The translations under genes and the position numbers were made by a program. From contig NZ_JAVDXW010000002.1 in NCBI RefSeq assembly GCF_031458135.1, positions 124,001-188,000 on the forward strand: a stretch of 64,000 nucleotides of DNA, written 5' to 3'. The notes under the pieces were generated by a model. The model searched no databases, was not told the origin of the DNA, and was given only the letters and a program-made list of their open reading frames with translations. This stretch comes from Haloactinomyces albus (GTDB lineage: Bacteria; Actinomycetota; Actinomycetes; Mycobacteriales; Pseudonocardiaceae). Of the stretch, positions 37,150 to 45,723 are shown piece by piece; the first letter of the stretch is position 1; every line of letters begins with the position of its first letter.

Positions 37150-37740
37150 GAGGAGACGGTGCGCAGCAGGTTCCCGTCCAGGGTGATGTGGATGCTGCGC
37201 AGGTCAGCCCAGATGTTCACGGTCCGTCCGGCCAGGCTGTGGTGCGGGGAGAGCGTTTGTTTGCCCGAGATGAGGCTCGTTTCACCGCTGGGCGGGACCC
37301 GAAGGTCGAACTCCACCGCCGGCGGGCTGGGGGCCTGCGTAGGGGGCTCGATGACATCGACTACCAAGGGCGCGGGAGCCTCGGTTTCGGTCGGCCGGGG
37401 TTGGGGGGCTGTCGATGCGTGTGGGGCCGTTCGGGCGGAACAGGTTGGCCGGAGTTGCCATGTCCAGTGATCGGTGCGGGCGCTGATGGTTGTAGCCCTC
37501 GATCCAGACGTCGACTGCGGCTTGCGCGGCGTCGAGGGATTCGAACGGGGCGACGCGGTCGAGGAATTCGGCCCGGAGTGTCTTGTGGAACCGTTCGATC
37601 TTGCCGGTCGTGGTTGGTGAGCGAGGTTTGGTCAGGCGCTGGGTGATGGCCGTTGTGCCGACAGATCGTTTCGAACAGCACCTCGCACACCGCGCGATAC
37701 CGAAACTCCACCAACGCCTGCTGATCCACCCTCGGACACG
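37150..37740 (-). pseudogene. IS481-type transposase with internal deletion
   Basis: Starts with QALVEFRYRAVCEVL, the usual N-terminus of this family, and then jumps without the catalytic core to FETICRHNG and, one frame over, ITQRLTKPRSPTTTGKIERF with HKTLRAEFLDRVAPF and WIEGYNHQRPHRSLDMATP. A further frame shift leads to the C-terminal SLAGRTVNIWADLRSIHITL with DGNLLRTVSS. At least two frame changes and one deletion make it inactive. It abuts the integrase remnant head-on. Confidence 0.8.
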
Positions 37741-37980
37741 ATCACGAACGTCCAAAACGGTCAAGCATCTCCCGAGAACGAACCGTCAAAGACCTCCTGA
37801 GCCCGTACGGATTCCCACCCACCTTGCCGAACCCTGAACACCGGCGAGCCATGCCGACCTCCACGGGAGTCGACGAATTGGCAGGCCAAGGCAGATTGCG
37901 CGTGGATGACGACACCGTGCCCGCACTCGGCGCCACAGCAAGCAGAGCCGGGCAAGCCTGGCACATCCATATGGCACGTA

Positions 37981-38250
37981 ATGCACGTTAAGAACGTGTC
38001 CGTTGAGATGCCCGTCTCCTCCGCACGCACCGACATCGGCCCAGTCACCGACCGCGCCGAGTACACCGGCGAGATCACCTACCTGACCAAGCACGGCCGC
38101 CGCGCCGCCGCCGTCGTCTCCGCCCAAGCCGCCCAACTCCTCGAAGAGCTCGAAGACCTCGCCGACCTGGAAACAGCCCGCGAACGCCTCGCCACGATCG
38201 GCTCCCGCGAAGGGGTTTACGACCAGCTACGCCGCCGGCTCGGCGGGTAA
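37981..38250 (+). CDS. Phd/YefM-type antitoxin without visible toxin
   Basis: 89 residues. MPVSSARTDIGPVTDRAEYT followed by GEITYLTKHGRRAAAVVSAQ is the Phd/YefM DNA-binding fold (prevent-host-death family), and ELEDLADLETARERL forms the toxin-binding helix region. Either the ATG at 37981 or an inner ATG (38008) could start it. A toxin gene would be expected directly downstream, but only a terminator hairpin follows, so this is an orphan antitoxin. Such solo antitoxins are common next to mobile-element debris. Confidence 0.75.
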   Translation: MHVKNVSVEMPVSSARTDIGPVTDRAEYTGEITYLTKHGRRAAAVVSAQAAQLLEELEDLADLETARERLATIGSREGVYDQLRRRLGG

Positions 38251-38261
38251 GGAAACGCACG

Positions 38262-38302
38262 AAGGAACCTCCGGGAGATTCGGTCACTCCCGGAGGTTCC
38301 TT
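38262..38302. terminator. Strong hairpin terminator
   Basis: AAGGAACCTCCGGGAG pairs perfectly with CTCCCGGAGGTTCCTT around the loop attcggtca. It begins 11 bp after the antitoxin stop and lies just beyond the end of the leftward rhamnose cluster, so it serves both converging units. Confidence 0.85.
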
Positions 38303-38312
38303 ATTCGCCCGG

Positions 38313-38435
38313 TCACCCCACCAAGCGGCCCTGGTCGGCAACCCAAGCGCCATGGACATCCACGATCTCTTGGGTCAGCACAGCGCTGGAATTCTTGCCG
38401 ACCACTGCGTTTTCCTTTCGCGCGCGGTTGCTCAT
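38313..38435 (-). CDS. 40-codon ORF after rhaI
   Basis: MSNRARKENAVVGKNSSAVL followed by TQEIVDVHGAWVADQGRLVG. Its ATG overlaps the rhaI stop (ATGA), which favours coupled translation. I do not recognise the product. It occupies the place where rhamnose clusters usually continue with an aldolase/dehydrogenase or kinase gene, so it may be a remnant of such a gene or a genuine small protein. Confidence 0.3.
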   Translation of the reverse strand: MSNRARKENAVVGKNSSAVLTQEIVDVHGAWVADQGRLVG

Positions 38436-39610
38436 CAGGCCCCCCAACCGGCCTGCACACCGCCGACACGTTGTTCGGCCAGGTACTTCTGGTGTCCGGA
38501 GTCGGCGTAGGCGCGCATCGGTTCGGCGGGTAGTCCGCGCGAGGCGCGCCATTCGGCGAGGGCCGGTCGCACGTCGGTGTGGAAGGCATCCATCAGCACG
38601 TCGTTCGCGCCGAGCACGTCGTGCTCGGACTGCGCCTTGACGAGCGCCGCGCGGTCGACCAGCAGCGCACGTGCGGTCATCTCCTGCACGTTGAGCACCG
38701 AGCGGATCTGGCCGGGGATCTTCTCTTCGACGTTGTGGCACTGGTCGAGCATGAAGCGCACCGGGGACCCCTCATCGAGCCCACCGCCTGTGGCGACTTC
38801 GTGCAGGATGCGGAACAGCTGGAACGGGTCGGCCGCGCCGACGATCAGGTCGTCGTCGGCGTAGAAGCGCGAGTTGAAGTCGAACGAGCCGAGTTTGCCC
38901 AGCCGCAGTAGCTGCATGACGATGAACTCGATGTTCGTGCCGGGCGCGTGGTGGCCGGTGTCCAGGCAGGTGAAGGCCCGGTCGCCGAGCGCGCTGACCT
39001 GCGCGTACGAGGTGCCCCAGTCGGGCACGTCGGTGTGGTAGAAGGCCGGTTCGAAGAACTTGTACTCGAGCACGAGCCGTTGGTGCTCGTCCAACCTGTC
39101 GTAGATCTCGGCCAGCGACTCGGCGAGCCGGTCCTGGCGCGCCCGCAGCGAGTCCTGCCCGGGGTAGTTGGTGCCGTCGGCCAGCCAGATCTTGAGGTCG
39201 GTCGAGCCGGTGGCGTGCATGATGTCGAGGCATCGGAAGTGATGGTCGATGGCCTTGCGCCGCACCGCCGGGTCGGAGTGGGTGAGGCTGCCGAACTTGT
39301 AGTCCTCGTCCTGGAACGTGTTCGAGTTGATCGTGCCCAGCTGCACGCCGAGCTTCTCCGCGTGTGCCTTGAGCGCGGCGAAGTCGTCGACGTCGTCCCA
39401 CGGGATGTGCAGCGCCACGGTCGGTGCCAGGCCGGTGAGTTCGTGCACCTTGGCGGCGTCGGCGATCTTCTCGTGCGGTGTGCGCGGGGTGCCGGGCGTG
39501 CCGAACACCTTGAAACGGGTGCCGGAGTTGCCGAACGCCCAGCTGGGCAGCTCGATGGATTGGCGGGCGAGAGTGTCGGTGATCTCGGCGAAACGAGGTG
39601 GGGTGGTCAT
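38435..39610 (-). CDS. rhaI: L-rhamnose isomerase
   Basis: 391-residue TIM-barrel isomerase that converts L-rhamnose to L-rhamnulose. The family's metal-binding and catalytic region is visible: VALHIPWDDVDDF, GTINSNTFQDEDYKFGSLTH, KIWLADGTNYPGQDS, VLEYKFFEPAFYHTDVPDWG with the metal Glu, CLDTGHHAPGTNIE and FDFNSRFYADDDL. It belongs to the Pseudomonas stutzeri/actinobacterial RhaI type, not Escherichia RhaA. The gene overlaps rhaM by four bases (ATGA). With the transporter and mutarotase it forms a leftward operon. Later pathway genes (kinase, aldolase) are absent from the window. Confidence 0.93.
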   Translation of the reverse strand: MTTPPRFAEITDTLARQSIELPSWAFGNSGTRFKVFGTPGTPRTPHEKIADAAKVHELTGLAPTVALHIPWDDVDDFAALKAHAEKLGVQLGTINSNTFQDEDYKFGSLTHSDPAVRRKAIDHHFRCLDIMHATGSTDLKIWLADGTNYPGQDSLRARQDRLAESLAEIYDRLDEHQRLVLEYKFFEPAFYHTDVPDWGTSYAQVSALGDRAFTCLDTGHHAPGTNIEFIVMQLLRLGKLGSFDFNSRFYADDDLIVGAADPFQLFRILHEVATGGGLDEGSPVRFMLDQCHNVEEKIPGQIRSVLNVQEMTARALLVDRAALVKAQSEHDVLGANDVLMDAFHTDVRPALAEWRASRGLPAEPMRAYADSGHQKYLAEQRVGGVQAGWGA

Positions 39611-39993
39611 GCATCGTCTCCTTCGCTCGGGTTCCGCTCATCGGGTGTCTGCAGTGCACCGATGCCGGCAAGCTGGTCTTCGAGGTGGAATACCTCGTCG
39701 AGGACTGTGGCCGTCTGGTCCGCGCGCCCGCTCTGGGCGACGAAGAGGTCGGCCATGTGCTCCTCCCAGACCGCGGCCACCCGCGATGCCGCGAGATGGG
39801 CATCCGACCGGACGACCGAGTCCGTCTCGTAGTAGCCGATCAGCAGGCCGTCCGGGCGCAGGAACAGCGAGTAGTTGCGCCGTCCCGAGGCCTCGAGCTC
39901 GCGCAGCATTTCGGGCCACACGGCCGCGTGGCGGCGCCGGTACTCGTCGAGGCGGTCCGGGTCGATCCACAACTGGAAGCACACGCGGGTCAT
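39607..39993 (-). CDS. rhaM: L-rhamnose mutarotase
   Basis: 128-residue ferredoxin-like protein that interconverts the anomers of L-rhamnose. VCFQLWIDPDRLDEYRRRHA with VWPEMLRELEASGRRNYSLF and LRPDGLLIGYYETD match the RhaM family, including the catalytic H and YY pair. Both ends overlap neighbours by four bases (ATGA with the transporter stop and with rhaI), showing tight translational coupling. The ATG at 39993 starts the domain directly. Confidence 0.92.
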   Translation of the reverse strand: MTRVCFQLWIDPDRLDEYRRRHAAVWPEMLRELEASGRRNYSLFLRPDGLLIGYYETDSVVRSDAHLAASRVAAVWEEHMADLFVAQSGRADQTATVLDEVFHLEDQLAGIGALQTPDERNPSEGDDA

Positions 39994-41294
39994 GAGGTCA
40001 CCACCGCGCTGTCCGCGGTCGCGGTGGTCCCGTAGCGCTCCCGCTCGATCTGCTGCAGGCTCTTGCCCCGGGTGCGTGGTGTCCACACTGTACCGATGAG
40101 CAGGGAAGCGGCCAGCAGTCCGAGGATGAGCAGACCGAGTCCTGTCAATCCGATCTGTGCCAGCAGCACCGGGAACCAGACGCTGAGCAACCCGACGAGC
40201 ACTCGGGCGGCCAGGAACAGCACTCCCTGCGCGCTGGCGCGATATCCGGTCGCGAACAGCTCACTGGTCCACAGCCCGTAGAACGCCTGCGCGCCGACAC
40301 CCATGGATACACCCCAACCGATCGCGAAGAACAGCATGGTGGCGGTGCTCGGCGGGGCATAGATCAGTGCACTCCAGGCAAGGACGCCGAGCGCGGCACC
40401 GGAGCAGTACAACCACCGGCGGCTCATCCGGTCGGCGAGCAGCATGAACCCGAGGAACGTGGCCGCGCTGGTGCAGCCCCACATAAGAACCTGCAACAGG
40501 TACTGCTCGGTCACCGAGGTGACGCCTGCCGCTTCGTACACGCGCGGCTGGAAGATACCGGACTGCCCGGCCACGGTGTTCCACAGAGCGTAGACGCCGA
40601 ACAGGAACAGCAGCGCGGTGAGGTTGGCCTTCGTGGTGAACAAGCCGCGCAGGCTGCCGAGGAAAGAGGGGCGCTCGTCCGGAGCGTCGTTCCTGCTGCG
40701 CCAGATTTCGGATTCCGGCAGACCCCGCCGCACCCACCATGTCACGGCGGCGACGACGAACAGGTGCGCAAAAATCAGCCGGCTGCCGACCAGCCCGAGC
40801 GGGGCGACGACGACCGCCAGCAAGTAGCCGATCATCGGCCCGATCGACCAAGCCAACTGGGCGGTACCGACGTGCGCTGCCCGTTGGTGCGGTGGAGCTT
40901 CCTCGGCGATGTAGGTCCACGACGCGGTCACTCCGGCACCGACGGCGATGCCGGTCAGCACGAAGGCGGTCAGCAACATCCCATAGGACGTGGCGAAAAC
41001 CGCCAACAGCACGCCCAACATGTACAACAGCAGGTCGTAGGTGTAGATGAACTTCCTGCCGTAGCGGTCGCACAGCGGGCCGCCGATGGCCGCTCCCGCC
41101 GCGGCACCGAATGCGTTGGCGCTCAGTGAGGCGAGGAGTCCGACCGCCAGGTTGTCCAAGCCGAAGCGTTCCTGCCACAAGCTGAGGCTCGTGGCGATCG
41201 CGATGATCGACCCCGCCTCGATGTAGTTCGACATGGCCACGGCGATCGTTGCGCGCCACCCTGTCGTGCGTTTGTCAGTGAACCGGGCTCCCAT
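39990..41294 (-). CDS. MFS sugar transporter, probably L-rhamnose
   Basis: 434 residues with twelve predicted helices and the MFS signature after helix 2 (GGPLCDRYGRKFIYTYDLLL) and in the second half (LLADRMSRRWLYCSGAALGV). First gene of the operon with rhaM and rhaI, so rhamnose is the likely cargo (inference from context). The ATG at 41294 follows AGGAGGGCC. Its promoter region carries a LacI-type operator at 41353-41364. Confidence 0.82.
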   Translation of the reverse strand: MGARFTDKRTTGWRATIAVAMSNYIEAGSIIAIATSLSLWQERFGLDNLAVGLLASLSANAFGAAAGAAIGGPLCDRYGRKFIYTYDLLLYMLGVLLAVFATSYGMLLTAFVLTGIAVGAGVTASWTYIAEEAPPHQRAAHVGTAQLAWSIGPMIGYLLAVVVAPLGLVGSRLIFAHLFVVAAVTWWVRRGLPESEIWRSRNDAPDERPSFLGSLRGLFTTKANLTALLFLFGVYALWNTVAGQSGIFQPRVYEAAGVTSVTEQYLLQVLMWGCTSAATFLGFMLLADRMSRRWLYCSGAALGVLAWSALIYAPPSTATMLFFAIGWGVSMGVGAQAFYGLWTSELFATGYRASAQGVLFLAARVLVGLLSVWFPVLLAQIGLTGLGLLILGLLAASLLIGTVWTPRTRGKSLQQIERERYGTTATADSAVVTS

Positions 41295-41352
41295 CGGCCC
41301 TCCTGTCCATCGGCCTTGGTGCCGCGGGCTCCGGATGCTGGAGTCGCGGAAG

Positions 41353-41364
41353 TAAATCGTTTCA
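41353..41364. promoter_or_regulatory. LacI-type operator upstream of the rhamnose operon
   Basis: TAAATCGTTTCA matches the perfect palindrome at 41600-41611 at 10 of 12 positions. It lies about 60 bp before the transporter start codon, a position suited to repression. Confidence 0.5.
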
Positions 41365-41599
41365 AAGTGGTGCACACCATAACGAGCGCCGCAGCTGTGA
41401 ACAAGACCGTGCGCGACACTCGTGCGGCCAGAGCGGTTGCAACCATGTGCCGGTGGCGGCGTGCTCGAAGTCGCTGTCGACCTCACTGAGAACGCCCGCG
41501 GCACGGGCCCTTGGACGATAAATTCCCGTGGCGGAACCTCGCTGGCCCACGCATCAGGGACTTACCACTGCTGCGGGTACCCACCATTGCCGAAGCAAA

Positions 41600-41611
41600 T
41601 AAAACGTTTTA
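41600..41611. promoter_or_regulatory. Palindromic LacI-type operator
   Basis: TAAAACGTTTTA is a perfect 12-bp palindrome with the central CG typical of LacI/GalR operators. It stands 60 bp upstream of the truncated LacI gene and opposite the rhamnose operon, so it probably served both directions. Confidence 0.6.
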
Positions 41612-41670
41612 GCCTGAGGAAGGATAGGCTGGGGTGTTCTCGAGTCAACACTCGAGTCAGGGGAGGCGGG

Positions 41671-42006
41671 GTGCCGGCTGCGGGCGGTAGCCGCAGCACC
41701 GGAGAGCTCAGTACCAAGGATGTGGCGCGTCGTGCTGATGTGCCGATCGGGACGGTCTCGAACGCCTTGGACCGACCGGACCGGGTCTCAGCGGACACGC
41801 GCGCCCGGATCCGGTCGGTCATCGACGAGCTCGGTTACGTGCGCAGCGAGTCGGTGCAGGCCAGTTGCCTTGGACGTGAGCTTCGTTCAACGCTGAAGCA
41901 ACAGCAAAAACGAGTAAACACACTCCCGGCCGTCACCGCGCGAAGCCGGACGCAGCGAACGCCCTGCAGCGTGTTCTCCGGCATCGACGGCATTCCAGCG
42001 CCATAA
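41671..42006 (+). pseudogene. LacI-family repressor, N-terminal fragment
   Basis: From the GTG at 41671 the frame encodes ELSTKDVARRADVPIGTVSN followed by ALDRPDRVSADTRARIRSVI and DELGYVRSESVQ, a complete LacI helix-turn-helix and hinge. After about 65 codons the sequence (LKQQQKRVNTLPAV) is unrelated to the family and stops at 42006, so the sugar-binding domain of about 270 residues is gone. Divergent to the rhamnose operon, it was most likely its repressor; that operon may now be deregulated. Confidence 0.75.
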
Positions 42007-42138
42007 GAAGGACCCCGGCCGCATACCGGAGCAGAGGCGGTTGCGGGGACTTCCTCACCAGCGGACACGGTGAGGAGGCTCGTTTCAAGGTGCCGTGGTG
42101 GTAGAACACCGGTAGTGGGATATCACCAGGCTGACTCG

Positions 42139-42560
42139 GTGGATGCTCTGGCGCCGTTGCTCAGCGCTGAACGGTTGCGAACCTACGAGCGCCACGCCCC
42201 GGCGTGGGGCTGTGGACCGGTGCAGCTCTACCTCGTGGGGTCGAACTGGCCGCCAGCATGCAAGCCGATCTCGCGCTGGTGGAAATCTGCCTGCGCAATC
42301 GGATCGCTCACCATGGGCCGATTATCTACGGAGTCCGCCGCCCTGGAGTGCCCCGCTCCGCACCGGAGGCCTACCGCCGGCCACGGGAGCTCCACGACGA
42401 CGCCGTGCGCCTGGTGAGCATGACCTCTCCGGCACTCGGCGATTGGCTCGCCACCCACTCCCGAACTCCCGCGATCCTCGACCAGTACACGAGTCGCCGA
42501 GCAACCGAACTGATCGAGCGTCCCGGTGTGGCGCCGACACGCCATGATCGTTCCCGCGAA
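42139..42560 (+). pseudogene. Abi-like protein fragment, frameshifted
   Basis: VDALAPLLSAERLRTYERHA is followed, after a one-base frame change near 42235, by GVELAASMQADLALVEICLR, then NRIAHHGPIIYG. This resembles Abi-like/AbiF-type proteins, which share a helix with N-x-x-x-H near E-x-x-x-R (family knowledge). The C-terminal part is not recognisable and runs into the 3' end of the leftward FAH gene. Low certainty. Confidence 0.35.
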
Positions 42561-42625
42561 GCCTGGCGGGCACGTCCTTCCGTCGGCACCGGTGGCGGTC
42601 GAAGGTCGGATTCCGCTCGGGGTGG

Positions 42626-43594
42626 TCACGGTCGCTGCCTGTCCCGGCGGCGCGCGGGTCGCACCGGCGGAACATCCGTGTCGACGACACCTTCGACCAC
42701 GGTGTTGGCGATGACGCCGATGCCCTCGACGGTCATCTCCACCACGTCTCCCGGCCGCAACGGTGGTGGTTGCTGAACACCGCGCCTGCCCCACAGCTCG
42801 GCCAGGCAACCGCCGTGTCCGCACGTGCCCGAACCGAGCACGTCGCCGGGGCGCACGCGGCTTCCGCGCGCGGCGTGGGCGAGCAGCTCCTCGAACGGCC
42901 ACCCCATGTTGGACAGCAGGTCCCGGCCGACCTCGGTGGCGTTGACCGAGGCGGTCATGGCCAGGTGCAGGAATCCGTCGGCGTCCCGGTACGGCTCCAG
43001 TTCGTCGGCGGTGACCAGCACCGGTCCCAGGGTTCCGGCGAAGTCCTTGCCCTTGGCCGGGCCGAGCCCCACCCGCATCTCCCGGCTTTGCAGGTCGCGG
43101 GCGGACCAGTCGTTGAAGATCGTGTAACCCGCGATGTGCGAGCGCGCCTGTGCCGGGGTGAGATCCGCTCCCTCGCGGCCGATGATCGCGGCGACTTCGA
43201 GTTCGTAGTCCAGCACCGCACACCCCGGTGGTACCGCGACCTCGTCGTGCGCACCGATGAGCGAATGGGGATTGGTGAAGTAGAAGGCAGGTGCCTCGTA
43301 CCACTCCGGCACCACTCCTGCCTCCCCCTCCACGCTGCGGCGTACGCCTTCGACGTGTTCCTCGAAAGCCACGAAGTCCCGCACGGTGGGCGCTTCCAGC
43401 GGCGGCAGCAGTCGGACCTCAGTCAACGAGACCGTGTCCCGCGCGGAAAGCGCACTGCGGCCGACCTCGAGCAGCGTGTCGGTCCGCAGCAGATCCAGAA
43501 TCCTCGTACCGGGTGGCAGCCGGTGCAGCACGTCGTCCACGACGACGCCGCACCGCACGGCGCCGTCGGGTTCCTCCACGGTGGCAAAGCGCAA
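42626..43594 (-). CDS. Fumarylacetoacetate hydrolase-family protein B
   Basis: 322 residues. The FAH fold is shown by FYFTNPHSLIGAHDEVAVPP, the metal-binding LDYELEVAAIIGREG (E-x-E), TIFNDWSARDLQSREM, KGKDFAGTLGPVLVT, and GSGTCGHGGCLAELWG near the end. Members hydrolyse or decarboxylate beta-diketo acids after aromatic ring cleavage. It is the last gene of the six-gene leftward operon, directly behind the extradiol dioxygenase, and so probably processes the ring-cleavage product. A second, different FAH gene heads the operon. The last 25 residues (from DVPPVRPARRR) look unstructured. Confidence 0.85.
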   Translation of the reverse strand: MRFATVEEPDGAVRCGVVVDDVLHRLPPGTRILDLLRTDTLLEVGRSALSARDTVSLTEVRLLPPLEAPTVRDFVAFEEHVEGVRRSVEGEAGVVPEWYEAPAFYFTNPHSLIGAHDEVAVPPGCAVLDYELEVAAIIGREGADLTPAQARSHIAGYTIFNDWSARDLQSREMRVGLGPAKGKDFAGTLGPVLVTADELEPYRDADGFLHLAMTASVNATEVGRDLLSNMGWPFEELLAHAARGSRVRPGDVLGSGTCGHGGCLAELWGRRGVQQPPPLRPGDVVEMTVEGIGVIANTVVEGVVDTDVPPVRPARRRDRQRP

Positions 43595-43639
43595 AGTCGG
43601 CCCCTCCTCGTCGTTTCCGTCGCGAGTCCGGCGGCGGGA

Positions 43640-44578
43640 TCACACCGGTGGGGCCTGAAACAGGCCCCTGTCGGGGTCGTTGAACGACTTCCTGGCGACG
43701 AACTCGTCCATCGGATTGGCCGTGCCCCACTGGTCGGAGACCATCGGGTCGGTGAAGTCGTGCAGCCCGGGATGCCAGGTGTCCTCGTCCAGGCGCGCCA
43801 GCTCGGTGGTGTACTCGACGGTGTTGCCCTGCGGATCGAGGAAGTACGAGAAGGTGTTGTTACCCGCCTTGTGCCTGCCCGGTCCCCACACTTTCTCCAC
43901 ACCGGCACGCAGCAGACGGCCGGAGCCACGCATGTACTCGTCGAGACCGCGCATCTCGAAGCTGGCGTGGTGCAGCGAAGCGTGCGGACAGCGTGCGACG
44001 GCGAAACTGTGGTGCCAGTCGTTGCAGCGCAAAAACCACATCATGCGGCCGTTCTCCGGATGCATCAGCACGTCGGACAGCGCGAAGTCGAGGTGACGCC
44101 GGTAGAACTCGACGGTGGCCTCCGGCTCGGAGGAGTTGACCACGACGTGGGAGAGCCGGACCGGAACGGACTCGGTCTCCTCGATCTTGCGGTGAGGACG
44201 CAGCGCCACATCGGTGGAGACTTCGACGGTGCGGCCTTCGTTGTCGAAAAACCGGAAACCGTAGCCACCGCCCGGAGTGGCGACCGTTCCCGGTTCGGAG
44301 ATCAACCGCACCCCGTCCCGGCTCAGACGGGCGGCCAGGGTGTCCACGTCCACCGTGTTGGCGGCGCCGAACGAAATGAGATCGATTCGCTTGTCGGCGG
44401 ACTTGCGCAGCCGCACAACGTACTGCTCCGGCGAACCTTCCGCGGCCAAAAAGCTCAGCCCCGTGTCGGAGGCGACCTCGGTCAGTCCCCACAGGTTCCG
44501 GTAGAACTCCAGCTCCCGCTCGAAGTCGGGTACGGCCACTGCGATGTGCCGCAGGTGCGTGATCAGGCGGTTCATCAT
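43640..44578 (-). CDS. Type I extradiol ring-cleavage dioxygenase (VOC fold)
   Basis: 312 residues with two VOC modules (about 6-125 and 137-275). The catalytic half has LSHVVVNSSEPEATVEFYRR (His), LHHASFEMRGLDEYMRG (His) and DPQGNTVEYTTEL (Glu), the 2-His-1-carboxylate iron site of catechol 2,3-dioxygenase-like enzymes. It would cleave a vicinal diol on an aromatic ring next to one hydroxyl. Two ATG codons are adjacent at the start (44578), behind gaggaga. Located between the amidohydrolase and FAH-B genes in one operon. Confidence 0.85.
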   Translation of the reverse strand: MMNRLITHLRHIAVAVPDFERELEFYRNLWGLTEVASDTGLSFLAAEGSPEQYVVRLRKSADKRIDLISFGAANTVDVDTLAARLSRDGVRLISEPGTVATPGGGYGFRFFDNEGRTVEVSTDVALRPHRKIEETESVPVRLSHVVVNSSEPEATVEFYRRHLDFALSDVLMHPENGRMMWFLRCNDWHHSFAVARCPHASLHHASFEMRGLDEYMRGSGRLLRAGVEKVWGPGRHKAGNNTFSYFLDPQGNTVEYTTELARLDEDTWHPGLHDFTDPMVSDQWGTANPMDEFVARKSFNDPDRGLFQAPPV

Positions 44579-44649
44579 GAGATCTCTCCTCATAGGACTT
44601 TTTTCCCGGTTTACGGGGATGGTTCCGTGGCGGAACTTCTCACCGGCTG

Positions 44650-45723
44650 TTACTGCGAGTGCTCCCCTCGAGGAGCGGCGTGCGCCGTGCCGGCCGGTCC
44701 AGCGGGAACCAGGCCGAGCCCCTCGGCGTTGCCGGTTCGAATGGCGTACTGGTCCGGCACGGACAGATCGGCCGCGGCGAGCCGGTCGACGGGGTCGGGC
44801 ACCCCCATGTCGAAGGGGTGGTCGGAACCGAGCAGGATCCGGTCGGCTCCGACCTCGGCGACCAGCGCTCGCAGCGCCGCGGGCGTGTGAACCAGCGAAT
44901 CGAACCAGAGCCTGCGCAGGTAACTGCTCGGGCGCTGCGCACAGCCACGCGCGTCGGGGCGTACCTGCCAGGCGTGATCCGAACGGCCGAGGTAGGTGGG
45001 CAGGTAACCACCGCCGTGGGCGGCCAGCACATGCAGCCCGGGGTGCCGGTCCAGCACTCCTCCGAAGATCAGGTGCGAAAGCGCGACGGCATTCTCCGCC
45101 GGCTGCCCGACGGTGTTGGCCAGGTGGAAGCGGTCGAGGCGGGCGCCGAGCGTGCAGCCGAACGGGTGCAGGAGAATCACCGCCTCGCGCTGAGCCGCGC
45201 GTGCCCAGAACGGTTCCAGCCGCGGGTCGGACAGTTCGACGGTGCTGCCGTCGGGTTGCGGGGCGTGCGAGGAGATCTCCACACCGGCCAGTCCGCGGTC
45301 CAACGCGTCGTCCAAGGCCGCGACCGTCATGGCGGGATGTTGCAGTGGAACCATCCCGAGGCCGAGGAACCGCGCCGTGTCCTCGGCAACCGTGGCGGCG
45401 ATTCCGCGGTTGGCGGCCAATGCCACCGTCCACGCCGGACCGGAATCCGCCCAGTAGTGGTACTGGGACGGGGACGGCGAGAGAAGCTGCACGTCCACCC
45501 CCGCGGCGTCCATGTCGGACCGTCGCGCGTCGATGTCGGTCAGCCGGGACATCCGGTCGGCGACCATGCGACCGGAGACGGCGCTCGACTCCGTGCCCTG
45601 ACGAACCAGTTCCAGTTCCTGCTGGGCGTGCAGCCCGGGGTGACCGGCCACCTCGTCCTCGATCTCGCGGATGAGGACGTGCGCGTGCACGTCGACCACC
45701 GGGGCCTCCACTGCGCGGGTCAT
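44650..45723 (-). CDS. Amidohydrolase-family (ACMSD/resorcylate-decarboxylase-like) enzyme
   Basis: 357 residues of the amidohydrolase_2 group: metal site VVDVHAHVLI near the N-terminus, ILLHPFGCTLG, VLAAHGGGYLPTYLGR and RILLGSDHPFDMGVPDP. Members such as ACMSD and gamma-resorcylate decarboxylase remove CO2 from aromatic or ring-opened carboxylates with a zinc ion. Its start overlaps the end of the flavin monooxygenase gene by four bases. In the pathway it may decarboxylate the hydroxylated acid before ring cleavage or act on the cleavage product (inference). Confidence 0.83.
   Translation of the reverse strand: MTRAVEAPVVDVHAHVLIREIEDEVAGHPGLHAQQELELVRQGTESSAVSGRMVADRMSRLTDIDARRSDMDAAGVDVQLLSPSPSQYHYWADSGPAWTVALAANRGIAATVAEDTARFLGLGMVPLQHPAMTVAALDDALDRGLAGVEISSHAPQPDGSTVELSDPRLEPFWARAAQREAVILLHPFGCTLGARLDRFHLANTVGQPAENAVALSHLIFGGVLDRHPGLHVLAAHGGGYLPTYLGRSDHAWQVRPDARGCAQRPSSYLRRLWFDSLVHTPAALRALVAEVGADRILLGSDHPFDMGVPDPVDRLAAADLSVPDQYAIRTGNAEGLGLVPAGPAGTAHAAPRGEHSQ

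Noticed and set aside
37852-37980. Possible 40-codon ORF before the Phd antitoxin (MPTSTGVDELAGQGRL)
   Set aside because: No ribosome binding site and no recognisable family; likely chance.
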